Shown: in pieces, positions 18,269-26,786 of the stretch | How positions within the stretch are numbered: the first letter of the stretch is position 1 | Layout: each line of letters starts with the position of its first letter | Assembly: GCF_024172185.1 (NCBI RefSeq) | Contig: NZ_JAMZEC010000001.1 | Span: forward strand, 2,294,001 to 2,358,000 | Direction: 5' to 3' | DNA: 64,000 nucleotides | Source: Nonomuraea roseoviolacea subsp. carminata | Lineage (GTDB): Bacteria > Actinomycetota > Actinomycetes > Streptosporangiales > Streptosporangiaceae | Notes under the pieces: model-generated | Databases searched by the model: none | The model's input: the letters and a program-made list of their open reading frames with translations, nothing else | What the model was told of the DNA's origin: nothing | Program-made: the position numbers and the translations under genes

Positions 18269-19669
18269 ATGACCCATTCGCTGCGCCGAGCCGGGGCCGC
18301 GACCGCGGCTCTGTTCGCCGGTCTGCTCGTCGTCCTCGCGCTGTCCCCCGCCGCCACGGCGGCCACGGCGCCGCCCGACGCCCAGTCCATCGTGTCCTAC
18401 TGGAAGGACAAGAAGGACCGCCTCTACGTGGAGCCGGGCTCACCGCTCACGTCGGACCAGCAGTCGGCCATCCGCGACACGCTGAAGGACTCCAAGAGCA
18501 ACGTCTACGTCGCCGCGCTGCCCGACGGCACGGTGACCGACCCGAAGACCTACGTCAGCGGGCTCGGCAAGGCCACGGTGCAGGCCAAGGGCGGCGGCCC
18601 GGTGACCGTGGCCGTGCTCGACGGCACCTCGCTGTTCGCCATGTCCAACTTCGGCCGTCCGGGCATGACCGACCAGCTCTCCAAGCTGGCCGTCCGCAAC
18701 CACAAGGACGACCTGGCCGCGGGCATCGACGAGTTCGTCTCCCGGGTCAACCTGATGGCCGAGGGCAAGCGGGCCGCGCTCGACTCCGGCCCGGTGGGCG
18801 GCGACGGCGGCGGCGCCGGCGTGCTCGTCGGCCTCGGCGCGCTCGCGCTGGTCGGCGGTGGCGGCTACTTCCTGTACTCCAAGAACAAGAAGAAGAAGCA
18901 GGCCATCCAGGACGCCAAGGACCTGGCCGCGGTCAAGCAGACCGTCGAGGAGGACGTCACCAAGTTCGGTGAGGAGATCACCGCGCTCGACACCGACGTC
19001 ACCCTGGCCGGTCAGGGCGGCTCCAACATCCAGGAGTGGCAGCAGGCGCTCGACGCCTACGAGAAGGCCAAGACGCAGCTCGCCGCCATCCAGCGGGCCG
19101 ACCAGGTGCGCGAGGTCACCCAGACCCTGGAGGACGGCCGCTACGCGCTGGCCGTCGTAAAGGCGAAGGTCAACAACCAGCCCGTGCCCGAGCGGCGCGC
19201 CCCCTGCTTCTTCAACCCGCAGCACGGCCCGTCGGTGCGCGACGTGCGCTGGGCGCCGCCCGGCGGCGCGGTGCGCGACGTGCCCGCCTGCGCGGCCGAC
19301 GCCGAGGCCGTCGAGCGCGGCTTCGACCCGCAGACCCGCGAGGTCATGATCAACGGTGAGCGCCGGCCCTACTACGACGCCGGTCCCGCCTACCAGCCGT
19401 ACGCCTACGGCTACTACGGCGGCTTCGGCGACGTCATGACCGGCATGTTCATCGGCACCATGATGGGCAGCATGTTCCACGGCGGCTGGGGCGGCTACGG
19501 CGCCGGCTACGCCGAGGGCTACTCCGACGCCGGGGGCGACTTCGGCGGTGGCGGCGGAGACTTCGGCGGCGGTGGAGGCGACTTCGGCGGCGGCGGTGGC
19601 GGCGGCTGGGGCGACTTCGGCGGCGGAGACTTCGGTGGCGGCGACTTCGGCGGCGGCGGCGACTGGTAG
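18269..19669 (+). CDS. Secreted/membrane protein with Gly-Asp-Phe-rich tail
   Basis: A 466-residue protein from ATG 18269, with GGAGG 10 bases upstream. A signal peptide covers residues 1-32 (AALFAGLLVVLALSPAATA). An extracellular domain follows at about 33-170 (SYWKDKKDRLYVEPGSPLT..VYVAALPDG), then a transmembrane helix at about 182-205 followed directly by KNKKKKQ. A cytosolic coiled coil lies at about 212-300 and a Tyr/Gly-rich C-terminus ends in repeated GGGGDFGGG units. The layout (N-terminal extracytoplasmic domain, one helix, Gly-rich tail) recalls TPM-domain proteins, but I am not sure of that family. The tail is encoded by a near-perfect repeat. A hairpin terminator follows. Confidence 0.6.
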   Translation: MTHSLRRAGAATAALFAGLLVVLALSPAATAATAPPDAQSIVSYWKDKKDRLYVEPGSPLTSDQQSAIRDTLKDSKSNVYVAALPDGTVTDPKTYVSGLGKATVQAKGGGPVTVAVLDGTSLFAMSNFGRPGMTDQLSKLAVRNHKDDLAAGIDEFVSRVNLMAEGKRAALDSGPVGGDGGGAGVLVGLGALALVGGGGYFLYSKNKKKKQAIQDAKDLAAVKQTVEEDVTKFGEEITALDTDVTLAGQGGSNIQEWQQALDAYEKAKTQLAAIQRADQVREVTQTLEDGRYALAVVKAKVNNQPVPERRAPCFFNPQHGPSVRDVRWAPPGGAVRDVPACAADAEAVERGFDPQTREVMINGERRPYYDAGPAYQPYAYGYYGGFGDVMTGMFIGTMMGSMFHGGWGGYGAGYAEGYSDAGGDFGGGGGDFGGGGGDFGGGGGGGWGDFGGGDFGGGDFGGGGDW

Positions 19670-19694
19670 GCCGTCACGTCCGCACGACACGATC

Positions 19695-19720
19695 GGGCGC
19701 GTCCCTGCGGGGGCGCGCCC
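19695..19720 (+). terminator. Hairpin terminator
   Basis: Arms GGGCGCG (19695-19701) and CGCGCCC (19714-19720) lie 25 bases after the stop of the Gly-rich secreted protein. The rest of the gap to 19888 shows no gene. Confidence 0.7.
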
Positions 19721-19888
19721 GTCGCGTTTCCAGGGCGTCCTCCTGGTGTCTCCACGAGGCGACGGCCACGCCCTCAGGGCCCCCGGCAAAGGCGCTGACA
19801 TCACCCTTCACAAGACGCGCCGCTTCCGCATCCCCGCGTCTACGCCAAGACCGGCCTCCGCTCCCGCGTGGAACTCGCCGTCGCCTAC

Positions 19889-21139
19889 CTACGAACGCGG
19901 CGAGGGGTGATCTGCGAGAAAGCGTGTGATCAGGCCGGTGACCTGGTCGGAGGCCTCCAGCGGCAGATGGTGGGCGGCGTCCGGCACCAGCCGCAGGCGG
20001 GCGGCCGGGATGAGTTCCGCGATCTCGTTCGACAGTTCGACGGGCATGGCCCGGTCGTTCGCGCCGGCCACGACCAGGGTCGGCGCCTGGATGCCGGGCA
20101 GCAGGTGGCGGATGTCGGGGCGATGCAGCACCGCGGCGTCGAGCGCGAGCGCCATCGCGGCCGGGTCATGGCCGACCATCACGTTCAGTTCGGCGGCGGC
20201 CGTGGCGGGGTTCGCCGTGCGCCACCGCGGATCGGTGGCGGCCTCCTGCACCTCGCGCATCACCGCGTGCCGCTGTTCGGCCGTGCCGGTGTCGAGCACC
20301 GACCGGCGTCGCCGCCACAGGTCGTGACGTTCGGCGGGCTCTGGACGGGCACTGGTGCCCGTCAGCACCAGGGACCGCACCAGATCCGGGCGGCGGGCCG
20401 CCAACCGCATGGCGATCATTCCGCCCTGCGACTGGCCGACGACCACCACCGGGCCCCAGTGGCTCTCCTGGATGAGCAGGGCGATGTCGGCGGCGATGTC
20501 GTCCAGGGTCCAGCCACCGGCAGGCCAGGTGCTGGCACCGTGACCGGGCAGGTCCACCCCGATGCAGCGATGGGTGTCGCTCAAGGCCCGGATCTGGGCG
20601 GCGAACATCGAGCGGTCGGCGAACAGACCGTGCAGGAACACCACCACCGGACCGGATCCGGTGTCGTCATAGCCGTAAACGGTGTCGTTGACTCGCACCT
20701 GCCGCGCCTGGGGCGGCGCGGTGAACGCCGCCGTGCCGGTGTCGAAGGCGGCGGCCAGGGCGAGCGAGTCCTCGAAGATCTGGTAGCGGCCGATCTTCCC
20801 GTCACGCACGGTGAAACGGATCGCGTAGTCGCCCTCGACGGTGCGTCCGGTCGCCCTGACCAGGAGATGGAAGCGGCCGCACACCACCGCCTCGTCGCCG
20901 TGACCGGTGACGGTGAAGATCTGTCCGCCGCGTGGTTCGAAGGTGGACGGGAAGTCCGCGATCCACTGCGCGACACGGTCCCGGCCCTGCCGCAGACCGA
21001 CGGTGGGCACGCCGGGCGCGCCGTCCACGTGCCAGATCACGTCCTGGGAGAGCAGGCCGAGGGCGCTGTCCACGTCGCCGTCGCCGAACGCGTCGAGGTA
21101 AGCCAGGGCAACGTCGGCAGGGGTGGTCGAAGGGCTCAT
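19889..21139 (-). CDS. SnoaL-like domain fused to alpha/beta hydrolase
   Basis: A 416-residue protein from ATG 21139, with ribosome-binding site GGAAAG. Residues 1-135 form a SnoaL/NTF2-like domain (VALAYLDAFGDGDVDSALGLLSQDVIWHVDG..FTVRDGKIGRYQIFED). Residues 145-416 form an alpha/beta hydrolase: oxyanion HGLF, nucleophile elbow GQSQGG (Ser) and catalytic His in DAAHHLPLE, with the acid likely in AGANDRAMP. The substrate cannot be read from sequence. SnoaL domains bind small hydrophobic or polyketide-like compounds, so a fused catabolic or detoxifying hydrolase is plausible. The gene diverges from a MarR regulator across a perfect palindrome, so it is probably induced by a ligand of that regulator. 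Confidence 0.8.
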   Translation of the reverse strand: MSPSTTPADVALAYLDAFGDGDVDSALGLLSQDVIWHVDGAPGVPTVGLRQGRDRVAQWIADFPSTFEPRGGQIFTVTGHGDEAVVCGRFHLLVRATGRTVEGDYAIRFTVRDGKIGRYQIFEDSLALAAAFDTGTAAFTAPPQARQVRVNDTVYGYDDTGSGPVVVFLHGLFADRSMFAAQIRALSDTHRCIGVDLPGHGASTWPAGGWTLDDIAADIALLIQESHWGPVVVVGQSQGGMIAMRLAARRPDLVRSLVLTGTSARPEPAERHDLWRRRRSVLDTGTAEQRHAVMREVQEAATDPRWRTANPATAAAELNVMVGHDPAAMALALDAAVLHRPDIRHLLPGIQAPTLVVAGANDRAMPVELSNEIAELIPAARLRLVPDAAHHLPLEASDQVTGLITRFLADHPSPRS

Positions 21140-21175
21140 CAGGCTTTCCTTCCGAGTAGCAGGGCGCCGATGTGA

Positions 21176-21192
21176 TATCAGGTTACCTGATA
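21176..21192. promoter_or_regulatory. Perfect palindromic operator for the MarR regulator
   Basis: TATCAGGT and ACCTGATA form 8-bp perfect arms around a single T. This is the size and symmetry of a MarR operator. It lies in the 78-bp divergent gap and overlaps the -35-like TTACCT (21183-21188) of the regulator's promoter, predicting autorepression as well as control of the hydrolase. Confidence 0.8.
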
Positions 21193-21217
21193 AAGAGCAG
21201 GAGTTTATAATTTGCTC
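21183..21217 (+). promoter_or_regulatory. Promoter of the MarR gene, probably leaderless
   Basis: TTACCT (21183-21188) is followed after 17 bp by a consensus TATAAT (21206-21211). ATG 21218 begins six bases after the -10 box, so transcription should start at or next to the start codon. Confidence 0.7.
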
Positions 21218-21658
21218 ATGGATCCTGATTTCCTGCCCCGGCGCCGCCTCCTGACGGCGATCAAGAACGCCGAGCACGCCACCCAGCAGGTAAAGGACGC
21301 CGCGGTCCGGGCGGCGGGGCTCACCATGGCGCAGTACAACGTGATGATCCTTCTCACCGAGACCCCCGGCATCACCAGCGCCGAACTGGCCCGCCGCTGT
21401 TTCGTCAGCCCGCAGTCGATGAACGAAACGGTGGCCAAGCTGGAGAAGGCCGGCCTGATCGAACGCACCCCGCATCCCTTGCACCGGCACGTCCGCGAAA
21501 CCGTGGTCACCCCGGCCGGCCGGATACTCCTGGACGAGGCGGACGATCGCGTGCTGGAACTCGAACGCCTGCTGCGCGACCACATCCCGCGCGAGCAGCA
21601 AGAAGTGCTCCGCGACCTGCTCGCCACCATCGAAGCACTCGCCCACGGGCGGGAGTGA
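21218..21658 (+). CDS. MarR family transcriptional regulator
   Basis: A 146-residue winged-helix protein. The recognition segment is TSAELARRCFVSPQSMNETVAKLEKAGLIER, followed by the wing HPLHRHVRETVVTPAG. The flanking helices for dimerisation are present. The family represses divergent genes and is released by small phenolic or hydrophobic ligands. Start ATG 21218 is chosen over the TTG at 21212 because the TATAAT box ends at 21211. Its partner gene is the divergent SnoaL-hydrolase. Confidence 0.9.
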   Translation: MDPDFLPRRRLLTAIKNAEHATQQVKDAAVRAAGLTMAQYNVMILLTETPGITSAELARRCFVSPQSMNETVAKLEKAGLIERTPHPLHRHVRETVVTPAGRILLDEADDRVLELERLLRDHIPREQQEVLRDLLATIEALAHGRE

Positions 21659-21879
21659 CCACTGGTGTCGCCGCCTTCCGCTCGTCGCACCGGTCCCCAC
21701 ATCCGCGGGGCGCGACGGCGAGAAGACATGCCGCTCCCCCATCCTCCGAGGACGCGCGAGCCCGTCTCCGCCTACGCGCGACCGTCACGGGTCAGGAGTC
21801 CGCGACGGACGCTCGCCTCCATCGGCGCGGGCTCCGACCTCCCATGACGACGCGACGACGGCGATGCCCTCGGGCGCGA

Positions 21880-23784
21880 TCATCTACGTGCCCCCACCAC
21901 GGACTTCGAAGCAAGCCGGTCGCCGGCGAAACACAGCCGGTAGGCGCCGTCGTCGAACGCCCGCACGGTGTAGTACACACAGTCCTGACCGGCGGGGGCG
22001 GGTGGGGCTCCGTCGGGCGGGCCGTCACCGGGCAACGCCGGCAGCCGTGCCTCCACCTCGGCGCGCGGAGCCCCTACCGTCAGCCCGTCGTACGTGCCGC
22101 GCGGCAGCACCGACAGCGACGTGCTGAGCAGCCAGACCGGGACCATCAGCAGCAGGATCCCGGTCAGGACCGCCAGCGGCACGAGCACGGTCTGGGCCAG
22201 CCCTCGGCGCACCTCCCGCTCGGCCCGGGCCAGCTCCCGGGCCGAGGTGCTCAGGCTGCCTCCGGTCGGCGGGCGGGCGGCCGCGTTCGCCCGGGTGGGC
22301 AGCTCGGCCACGACCTCGAACCCGCCTCCGGAGACGGGGCCCGCGCGCAGGGTGCCGCCCGCCAGCCGTACCCGCTCGTCGAGGCCCGCCAGCCCGGCGC
22401 CGCCCGAGACCGCGTTCACGGCGGACGCAGCGGGCGGGGCGTTGGCGACGCTCACGCGCAGCGCGTCGTCCTCGCGGGTGACACGGACGCGCACGGGCGC
22501 GCCCGGGGCGTGCTTGGCGGCGTTGGTCAGCCCCTCCTGCACGACGCGCCCCACGGCCAGGGCCGTCATCGAAGGGATGCCGGTGAGATCGTCCAGGCGT
22601 TCCAGGGTCACGGCCATCCCGGCGGCGCGGGCCCGGTCGACCAGCGGGCCAGGACCGTCGGCGGCCGACCGCCGTTCGCCCGGCGGAAGAAAAGTGCCGA
22701 AGGCGCGGGCGCCAACCGCGTGAGCGCCGACCGCGTGAACGCCGGTGGGCGGTGGGAGGGCTCCGCTTGCGGCGTGGACTCCGTCATCCGGCGAAGGACC
22801 ATCGTCGGCGGCACGCACCCCGCCACCCGGCGAAAGACGACCGTCGAGGGCGCGGGCGCCTTCGGACGACGAGTGAGACGGGTGGGGGGCGTTCATGTCG
22901 CCGGGCCGTTCTCCCAGGGCGGAGGGACGCTCCGGCAGGACGGAGGGAGACTCCAGCGAGGCGAAGGGCGGCTCCGGCAGGGGGGAGGGAGACTCCGGCG
23001 GGGCGAAGGGTGGCTCGGGCTGGGTCTCGTCGTCGTCGGTGCGCAGGACGCCGACGATGTCGCGCAGCCGCTCGGTCGCCTCGGCGGCGGCCTCCCGCAG
23101 CTCGGCCACCACGGCCTGGTGACGGGGGTCGAGCGTGGGGTCGAGCTGGAGCGCGGCGGCCCGCATCGCCATGAGCGTCAGGTCGTGGCCGAGCGAGTCG
23201 TGCATGTCGCCCGCGATGCGCGCCCGTTCGCGGATGCGGGCCCGGTCGGCGACGATCCGCTGCTCGCGTTCCATGCGGTCGGCCAGGCGCCACCCGGCGC
23301 GGGTGAGGACGGCGTACCGGCGTCGGTAGCGGCCGAGCTGCCACGGCAGCACCACGACGATCAGCAGGGTGAGCAGCAGCGACGACCACCCCCACAGCCG
23401 GTCGGGCGACAGGAGCACGCACAGGGGCAGCCCCGCGACCGCCACCGCGGCGAAGAACCACAGCCCGGGACGCGCCGCCGCGCGGGTCCCGGCCAGCCAC
23501 GCGAAGGCGGCCAGCGCCGGCCAGTACGGTACGGCGAGCAGCTCCACGTCCAGCGCCAGCCCGAGCGCGACCGGGACGGCCAGCGCGACGAGCGGCCACC
23601 GCTCGCGCACGGCCACGGCGACGCCCAGCAGCGGCACCCCGGCCGCCGACACGAGCGCCTCGCGCCCGTGCAGGATGAGGGCGCCGGCGACGACCGGGGC
23701 GGCGAGCAGCAGCCACAGAGCCGTGCCGCCGTGCCGCTCGAAGCGGGCGGCGAGGCGGGCGGGCAGGTCACGCACGCTCCGCAT
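21880..23784 (-). CDS. Orphan NarL-type sensor histidine kinase with long insert and C-terminal extracytoplasmic domain
   Basis: A 634-residue protein from ATG 23784. The N-terminus has about four to five membrane helices (25-150). A HisKA_3 domain follows with the phospho-acceptor His195 in RARIAGDMHDSLGHD. It is normally followed at once by the ATPase domain, but here residues about 250-365 are a Pro/Ser/Gly-rich repeat linker. The HATPase domain then follows (VVQEGLTNAAKHAPG, GAGLAGLDERV). After it comes another membrane helix (about 505-535) and a ~100-residue outer domain with two Cys (QDCVYYTVRAFDD, YRLCFAGD). No response regulator is adjacent. A sensor domain placed after the catalytic core is unusual for this family. 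Confidence 0.8.
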   Translation of the reverse strand: MRSVRDLPARLAARFERHGGTALWLLLAAPVVAGALILHGREALVSAAGVPLLGVAVAVRERWPLVALAVPVALGLALDVELLAVPYWPALAAFAWLAGTRAAARPGLWFFAAVAVAGLPLCVLLSPDRLWGWSSLLLTLLIVVVLPWQLGRYRRRYAVLTRAGWRLADRMEREQRIVADRARIRERARIAGDMHDSLGHDLTLMAMRAAALQLDPTLDPRHQAVVAELREAAAEATERLRDIVGVLRTDDDETQPEPPFAPPESPSPLPEPPFASLESPSVLPERPSALGERPGDMNAPHPSHSSSEGARALDGRLSPGGGVRAADDGPSPDDGVHAASGALPPPTGVHAVGAHAVGARAFGTFLPPGERRSAADGPGPLVDRARAAGMAVTLERLDDLTGIPSMTALAVGRVVQEGLTNAAKHAPGAPVRVRVTREDDALRVSVANAPPAASAVNAVSGGAGLAGLDERVRLAGGTLRAGPVSGGGFEVVAELPTRANAAARPPTGGSLSTSARELARAEREVRRGLAQTVLVPLAVLTGILLLMVPVWLLSTSLSVLPRGTYDGLTVGAPRAEVEARLPALPGDGPPDGAPPAPAGQDCVYYTVRAFDDGAYRLCFAGDRLASKSVVGARR

Positions 23785-24106
23785 GTTCGCAGCCAGGCGT
23801 CGTCCGCTCACCCCCCGCCCCCTTTCCGGCGCTGGTCCTGGCCTGAACTGTAGGGGGTGGGGCGGGTGGTCGGGACCCGCCTTTCGGCGCCCCTGCCCCC
23901 TGACGAAAGTAGGGGGGCAACCGCGGTCACCCGACGCCGGCACCTCCAAGCCCACCCTCAGGAGCAAGCAAGCCCGCCCTCTGTCGGCAGTCGTCGGCCA
24001 CGGCCGTTCAGACTCGGGGGGCCAAAGCCGGGGGCGGGTCGAGTCGGATAGAGGCGGGTCGAGGCGGAGCGGGGTGGCCCCGTCGTGCCGGTGCCGCGCC
24101 GCGTGG
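23785..24106 (-). other. 322-bp gap between CPBP protease gene and orphan kinase gene
   Basis: No coding sequence is supported. Read on the minus strand, a TACAGT box (complement of 23846-23851) could be the -10 of the kinase promoter. The rest is G/C-rich with short GTCGAG repeats. No clear operator or terminator was seen. Confidence 0.4.
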
Positions 24107-24883
24107 TCACGCCCGCGCCTGCTCCGTGGTGCGTGGAGCGGGCGAGAGCAGGCCCTGGCCCTTCAGCAGGACGGCGCCCGCGAGCGCGAGCGTGACCGTC
24201 AGGAGCACGAGCTGCACCCCGTAGCGCACCTCCTGGAGCGGCAGCAGCCGCAGGCCGATGTGGAAGCCCCAGTGCACGCCGACCGCCATCCACAGCCCGC
24301 CCCCGCGCAGCCGCGCGGCCGTGCACGCGAACCCGAGCGCCACGGCCGAGATCGCGAAGAACGCCCGCTCCAGGACCGTGTCCGCCGGGCTCCGGGAGAC
24401 GATGTGTATCGCGCCGAAGGCCACGGAGGAGATGACCACGACCGTCCGCGGCGACAGCCGTACCGACAGGGTGTCCACGAGGTGACCCCGCCACAGCAGC
24501 TCCTCGGGGAACGCCTGGCCGAGCAGGACGACGACGGCGACCAACGGCAGCCAGAGCAGGAAGGACGCGTCCACCGGCACCCACCTCATGGCGCCCACGG
24601 CGAGCGAGAGCCCGCCGGCGACGAGCACCGGCACCAGCCCGGCGACCACGCCGATGAGCACGTGCGACGGCCTGTGCCAGCCGAGCGCCGCCCACGGCCG
24701 CCGGTCGGCGAAGCGCCTGACGAGGTGGACCAGCAGCAGCGCGGCCAGCGCGATGCCGGCGGCCCCGAGCGGCTGGCGCAGCGGGCTGTCCCGGTCCAGG
24801 AGCAGCGACGCCGGAAGGCTGCCCAGCAGCGCCTGGACGAACGTGGTCACCATGACGATGAGGACGGACCAGATCGGTTTCAT
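24107..24883 (-). CDS. CPBP family intramembrane metalloprotease (CAAX protease/Abi-like)
   Basis: A 258-residue protein with about eight membrane helices. The three CPBP motifs are visible: EELLWRG (Glu-Glu-x-x-x-Arg), FGAIHIVSR and GVHWGFH. These enzymes cleave within membranes. Bacterial members serve in bacteriocin self-immunity or processing, or as sensors, and the substrate here is unknown. It diverges from a histidine kinase gene across a gap carrying a perfect inverted repeat, so it is a candidate target of that kinase-regulator pair. Confidence 0.85.
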   Translation of the reverse strand: MKPIWSVLIVMVTTFVQALLGSLPASLLLDRDSPLRQPLGAAGIALAALLLVHLVRRFADRRPWAALGWHRPSHVLIGVVAGLVPVLVAGGLSLAVGAMRWVPVDASFLLWLPLVAVVVLLGQAFPEELLWRGHLVDTLSVRLSPRTVVVISSVAFGAIHIVSRSPADTVLERAFFAISAVALGFACTAARLRGGGLWMAVGVHWGFHIGLRLLPLQEVRYGVQLVLLTVTLALAGAVLLKGQGLLSPAPRTTEQARA

Positions 24884-24940
24884 GCCACGAACCGTAGGAA
24901 CGCGCCGCCTCCCGGTACATCGGGCTTGAGACCGATCCGG

Positions 24941-24958
24941 CCATGACCGGTGTCATGG
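24941..24958. promoter_or_regulatory. Inverted repeat in the CPBP/kinase divergent promoter
   Basis: CCATGAC and GTCATGG are perfect 7-bp arms separated by CGGT. The ATGAC-n4-GTCAT form resembles sites bound by NarL/LuxR-type regulators such as LiaR/DesR. It is therefore a good candidate site for the regulator encoded at 26089-26745. Confidence 0.65.
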
Positions 24959-25006
24959 TGCCTGAGGAGGATCACAACGCGGCCGGGGAGTCGTAGGGTC
25001 GGTCAC

Positions 25007-26092
25007 ATGTCGTGGCTGCGTGACCCCGATCGGCCGCTCCTGTTCAGCATGGTCTTCTGGCTGGTGCTCGGCGCCGTGGTCGCCGTCAACCTCCTGGACG
25101 AGAGCTACGCCCCGACCCGGTACGCCTTCGCCGTCAACCTCGCGCTCGTCCTCGGCCTCTGGCCGGTGCTCCCGTGGAACCCCGGGCACCGTGGTCGCCG
25201 CCTGGCCTCCCCCGCGTTCCTGGTGGTCACCTTCGCCCTCGGCTTCACCGGGTCGGCGGGGACGCACGCGCCGTTGACGCTGCTCGCCATCGCCAACCTG
25301 GCGTTCGTCTACGGCATGCGCATGGCGACCGTCATCCTCGCCGGGCAGGCGGCGCTGATGATCGCGCTCCCCTGGGCCGTGGGCAGGCCGATGGCCGGCG
25401 TGCTGATGGAGGTGGGGCTCCTCATGGTGTTCGCCGCGTTCGTCCTGGGCATGGCGTCGTCCGTGCTGAAGGCCCGGCAGCTCGCGGAGCGGGTCAGGGA
25501 GCTGACCGTCGCCCAGGAGCGCGGGCGGATGGCCGCCGAGATGCACGACTCGATCGGCCACCACCTCACCGTCATCAAGGTCGGCCTGGAGAACGCCGAG
25601 CGCTTCCGCGACCGCCGCCCGGAGGCCGCCTGGGACGAGGTGCGCCAGGCCAAGGAGCTCACGGTGGCGGCGCTCGCCGACGCCCGCCGGTGGGTGCGCG
25701 CCCTGCGCCCCCTCGCCCTCGACGGGCACCTCGGGAGCGCCGCGCTCGAACGGCTCGCCGGCTCCTTCACCGGCACCGGGGTCACGGTCAGCTTCGACGT
25801 GACGGGCACCGAACGCCTGCTCAAGCCCGACACCGAGCTGGTCCTGTACCGCGTGTTGCAGGAGGGGCTCACCAACGCGCTGCGCCATGCCGAGGCCGAG
25901 TCCGTACGCGGCTCCCTGGCGTTCGAGAAGGGCAGGGTGGTGTTGGTGGTCGCCGACGACGGCAAGGGCCGCGACCAGGGGCGGGGATTCGGGCTGAGCT
26001 CGCTGGCCGAGCGGGTGCAGGCGCTCGGCGGCACGCTGTCCAGCGGCAACGCGGCCCGGGGCTTCGAGCTGCGCGCGGAGCTGCCGGCATGA
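25007..26092 (+). CDS. NarL-type sensor histidine kinase
   Basis: A 361-residue protein from ATG 25007. There are about five to six membrane helices in residues 10-155, with no large outer loop, so it probably senses the membrane itself. The HisKA_3 motif MAAEMHDSIGHHLTVIK carries the phosphorylated His. The ATPase domain has VLQEGLTNALRHAEA, VADDGKGRDQGRGFGLSSLAERV. It overlaps the downstream regulator by ATGA. Short-loop kinases of this kind, next to a CPBP protease, resemble envelope or membrane-fluidity sensors, but the signal is not known. Confidence 0.9.
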   Translation: MSWLRDPDRPLLFSMVFWLVLGAVVAVNLLDESYAPTRYAFAVNLALVLGLWPVLPWNPGHRGRRLASPAFLVVTFALGFTGSAGTHAPLTLLAIANLAFVYGMRMATVILAGQAALMIALPWAVGRPMAGVLMEVGLLMVFAAFVLGMASSVLKARQLAERVRELTVAQERGRMAAEMHDSIGHHLTVIKVGLENAERFRDRRPEAAWDEVRQAKELTVAALADARRWVRALRPLALDGHLGSAALERLAGSFTGTGVTVSFDVTGTERLLKPDTELVLYRVLQEGLTNALRHAEAESVRGSLAFEKGRVVLVVADDGKGRDQGRGFGLSSLAERVQALGGTLSSGNAARGFELRAELPA

Positions 26093-26745
26093 TCCGTGTC
26101 CTGCTGGTGGACGACCAGGAGCTGATGCGGCGCGGGCTGCGCAAGATGCTGGAGATCGAAGAGGGCATCGAGGTCGTCGGCGAGGCCGCCGACGGGGTGC
26201 AGGCCCTGGCGCAGGTCCGCGAGACGCGCCCCGACGTGGCGCTCGTGGACGCCCGCATGCCGCACATGGACGGGGTCGAGCTGATCACGCGCCTGTCGGC
26301 CGAGTTCCCGTCGGTGGCGGCGATCGTGCTCACCACGTTCGACGAGGACGAGTACATCTTCGGCGCCCTGCGCGGCGGCGCCGTCGGCTACCTGCTCAAG
26401 GACTGCTCGCCGGACGACGTGGTCGAGGCCGTCCGCCGGACGAGCCGCGGCGAGACCGTGCTGGGAAGTCCCGCCGCCGCCCGGCTGGTCGCCCACGTGC
26501 GCCGGACGCCGGCGCCGTACGACGTCCCGCGCTCCCCCGACGCCCGTGGCGGCCGGGAGGCGGAGTCGCTGTCCGCCAGGGAGCTGGACGTGGCCCGGAT
26601 GGTGGCGGCCGGCGCGAGCAACCGGGAGATCGCCGCCCGGCTGCTCATCTCGGAGGGCACGGTGCGCAACCACGTCTCCAGCGTCCTGCGCAAGTTGGGC
26701 CTGCGCGACCGCATCCAGCTCGCGCTGCACCTGACGAGACGTTAG
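26089..26745 (+). CDS. NarL/FixJ-type response regulator
   Basis: A 218-residue protein. The receiver domain has the acidic pair (LLVDDQ), phospho-Asp in VALVDARMPHMDG, Thr switch and LLKDCSPDD. The LuxR helix-turn-helix is at SARELDVARMVAAGASNREIAARLLISEGTVRNHVSSVLRKLG. The start codon overlaps the kinase stop by 4 bp, so stoichiometric co-expression is expected. Likely target sites include the inverted repeat upstream of the kinase. Confidence 0.93.
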   Translation: MIRVLLVDDQELMRRGLRKMLEIEEGIEVVGEAADGVQALAQVRETRPDVALVDARMPHMDGVELITRLSAEFPSVAAIVLTTFDEDEYIFGALRGGAVGYLLKDCSPDDVVEAVRRTSRGETVLGSPAAARLVAHVRRTPAPYDVPRSPDARGGREAESLSARELDVARMVAAGASNREIAARLLISEGTVRNHVSSVLRKLGLRDRIQLALHLTRR

Positions 26746-26786
26746 CCCCGGCGGATCCGACGGTCCGGGAGGGGGCGCCCGTCCCG

